The notes beneath the pieces were generated by a model, which ran no database searches, was not told the origin of the DNA, and worked only from the letters and a program-made list of their open reading frames with translations. Below are positions 5,801-6,514 of a stretch of 6,514 bases of DNA, in pieces. A program made the position numbers and the translations under genes. Each line of letters starts with the position of its first letter. Position 1 is the stretch's first letter. Source of the stretch: Rhizobium sp. Q54. GTDB taxonomy: Bacteria; Pseudomonadota; Alphaproteobacteria; Rhizobiales; Beijerinckiaceae. Where the stretch lies: the NCBI GenBank assembly GCA_945903655.1, contig CAMDOY010000216.1, positions 1 to 6,514 of the forward strand, written 5' to 3'.

Positions 5801-6514
5801 TCAGTGATGCCGGAAATAAAGATCATAAAAAGTAATCGCTATCTCGACGGCGATCAGGACCACCACGGTTAGTTCCAGCCTCAGGCTCCGCTGGGCGTCG
5901 ATCAGATCCGTCAGCGCGCTCGCCGTGTTCTGGACCGTCTCGACCTTGTCCGCGAGCGTGGTTGCGCGTTCCTTCAACTCATATTCGTCCTCCATGCGCG
6001 CATAGAGGCGCTCGAGATCGACGCGATCCCACAGAATGTCCGGTTTGTCGTCCACCGCCACGCGAGCGGCCATGCGGTGCGACACGATCAGGGACTCGCC
6101 GATCAGTTTGAGGATGCTGGTCCGGTCGCGCGGTAGCTTGCCATTGGTGGCCAAGATCTGCGCCAGAGGCTCCACGACGCGAAAAAAAGCGCCGATGCGC
6201 CGTTCATAATGGGCAAGAGCGACGCTTTTGGCCAGCACGTCGGCAATGACCAGCACGCGCTCCGGCTCAAGCGCGCGCAAATGGATGGGGCCGCCGGGTG
6301 GCACCTGGTCGTTCTGGTCATCGGACCCCGGAATGATCTGCGCCACTTCCTCTTCGTAGGCGCTCAGCTTTCCGGTGATTCTCGGGAGCAGGCCTTCAAG
6401 CAGCGATTTTTCTTCCTCGGGGCTCAAACCGGAAAATACTACGGCTCCGTAGCGGAACAAGGCCACAAATCCGCTAGGCCCCATCCGAAACGCGAATGGC
6501 GTCGCCGCGATCAT
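5801..6514 (-). CDS. RMD1/DUF155 family protein, C-terminal membrane anchor (5' end cut by the window)
   Basis: 237 residues are visible. The Met at the very edge (MIAATPFAFRMG) aligns with what is normally an internal segment of the family, so about 20 or more N-terminal residues probably lie outside the window. The stretch GFVALFRYGAVVFSGLSPEEE (about 15-35) is the DUF155 signature. A mostly helical middle follows (ALAHYERRI, ESLIVSHRMA, then YARMEDEYELKERATTLADKVETV as a likely coiled coil at about 168-195). It ends in one hydrophobic segment at 213-234 with a conserved acidic residue (E224) and a two-His tail, the usual single C-terminal anchor. Eukaryotic relatives (yeast Rmd1 group, human RMND1) include mitochondrial inner-membrane proteins; the bacterial function is unknown. 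Same strand as PPK2, 130 nt upstream of its ATG. Confidence 0.85.
   Translation of the reverse strand: MIAATPFAFRMGPSGFVALFRYGAVVFSGLSPEEEKSLLEGLLPRITGKLSAYEEEVAQIIPGSDDQNDQVPPGGPIHLRALEPERVLVIADVLAKSVALAHYERRIGAFFRVVEPLAQILATNGKLPRDRTSILKLIGESLIVSHRMAARVAVDDKPDILWDRVDLERLYARMEDEYELKERATTLADKVETVQNTASALTDLIDAQRSLRLELTVVVLIAVEIAITFYDLYFRHH

Overview
The window looks like chromosomal DNA of a GC-rich alphaproteobacterium, most probably a Hyphomicrobiales (Rhizobiales) member of the Beijerinckiaceae/Methylocystaceae type. This is inferred from three things: a Phasin_2-type granule protein, a PdhS-like cell-cycle histidine kinase core, and a pair of TTAA-N7-TTAA boxes typical of CtrA-controlled promoters. 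No mobile element, CRISPR array, rRNA or convincing tRNA is visible.

Layout. (1) At the left edge, on the minus strand, a phasin gene (113-478) is followed after 20 nt by the first 30 codons of another gene (1-92) that leaves the window. (2) A divergent control region (479-739) holds a good -35/-10 pair for the phasin, two inverted repeats and two perfect TTAA-N7-TTAA boxes. (3) On the plus strand, a soluble multi-PAS hybrid-free sensor kinase (740-3670) overlaps by ATGA an alpha/beta-hydrolase-fold protein (3667-4524) whose nucleophile position is alanine. (4) A convergent gap (4525-4737) carries three small hairpins. (5) On the minus strand lie a polyphosphate kinase 2 (4738-5670) and, upstream of it, the C-terminal part of an RMD1/DUF155 membrane-anchored protein (5801-6514, running off the right edge).

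How the genes may relate. Phasin (polyhydroxybutyrate granules) and PPK2 (polyphosphate) are both storage-polymer functions, and they flank a kinase that in relatives acts on the DivK/CtrA cell-cycle pathway. The most notable signal is regulatory: the short region shared by the phasin and the kinase carries two perfect CtrA-type boxes, one just upstream of the kinase and one near the phasin promoter. This suggests that CtrA controls its own upstream kinase and possibly also granule-protein expression. The second notable point is the kinase-hydrolase translational coupling, with a hydrolase homologue that seems to lack the usual nucleophilic serine. I do not see a wholly new multi-gene system here.
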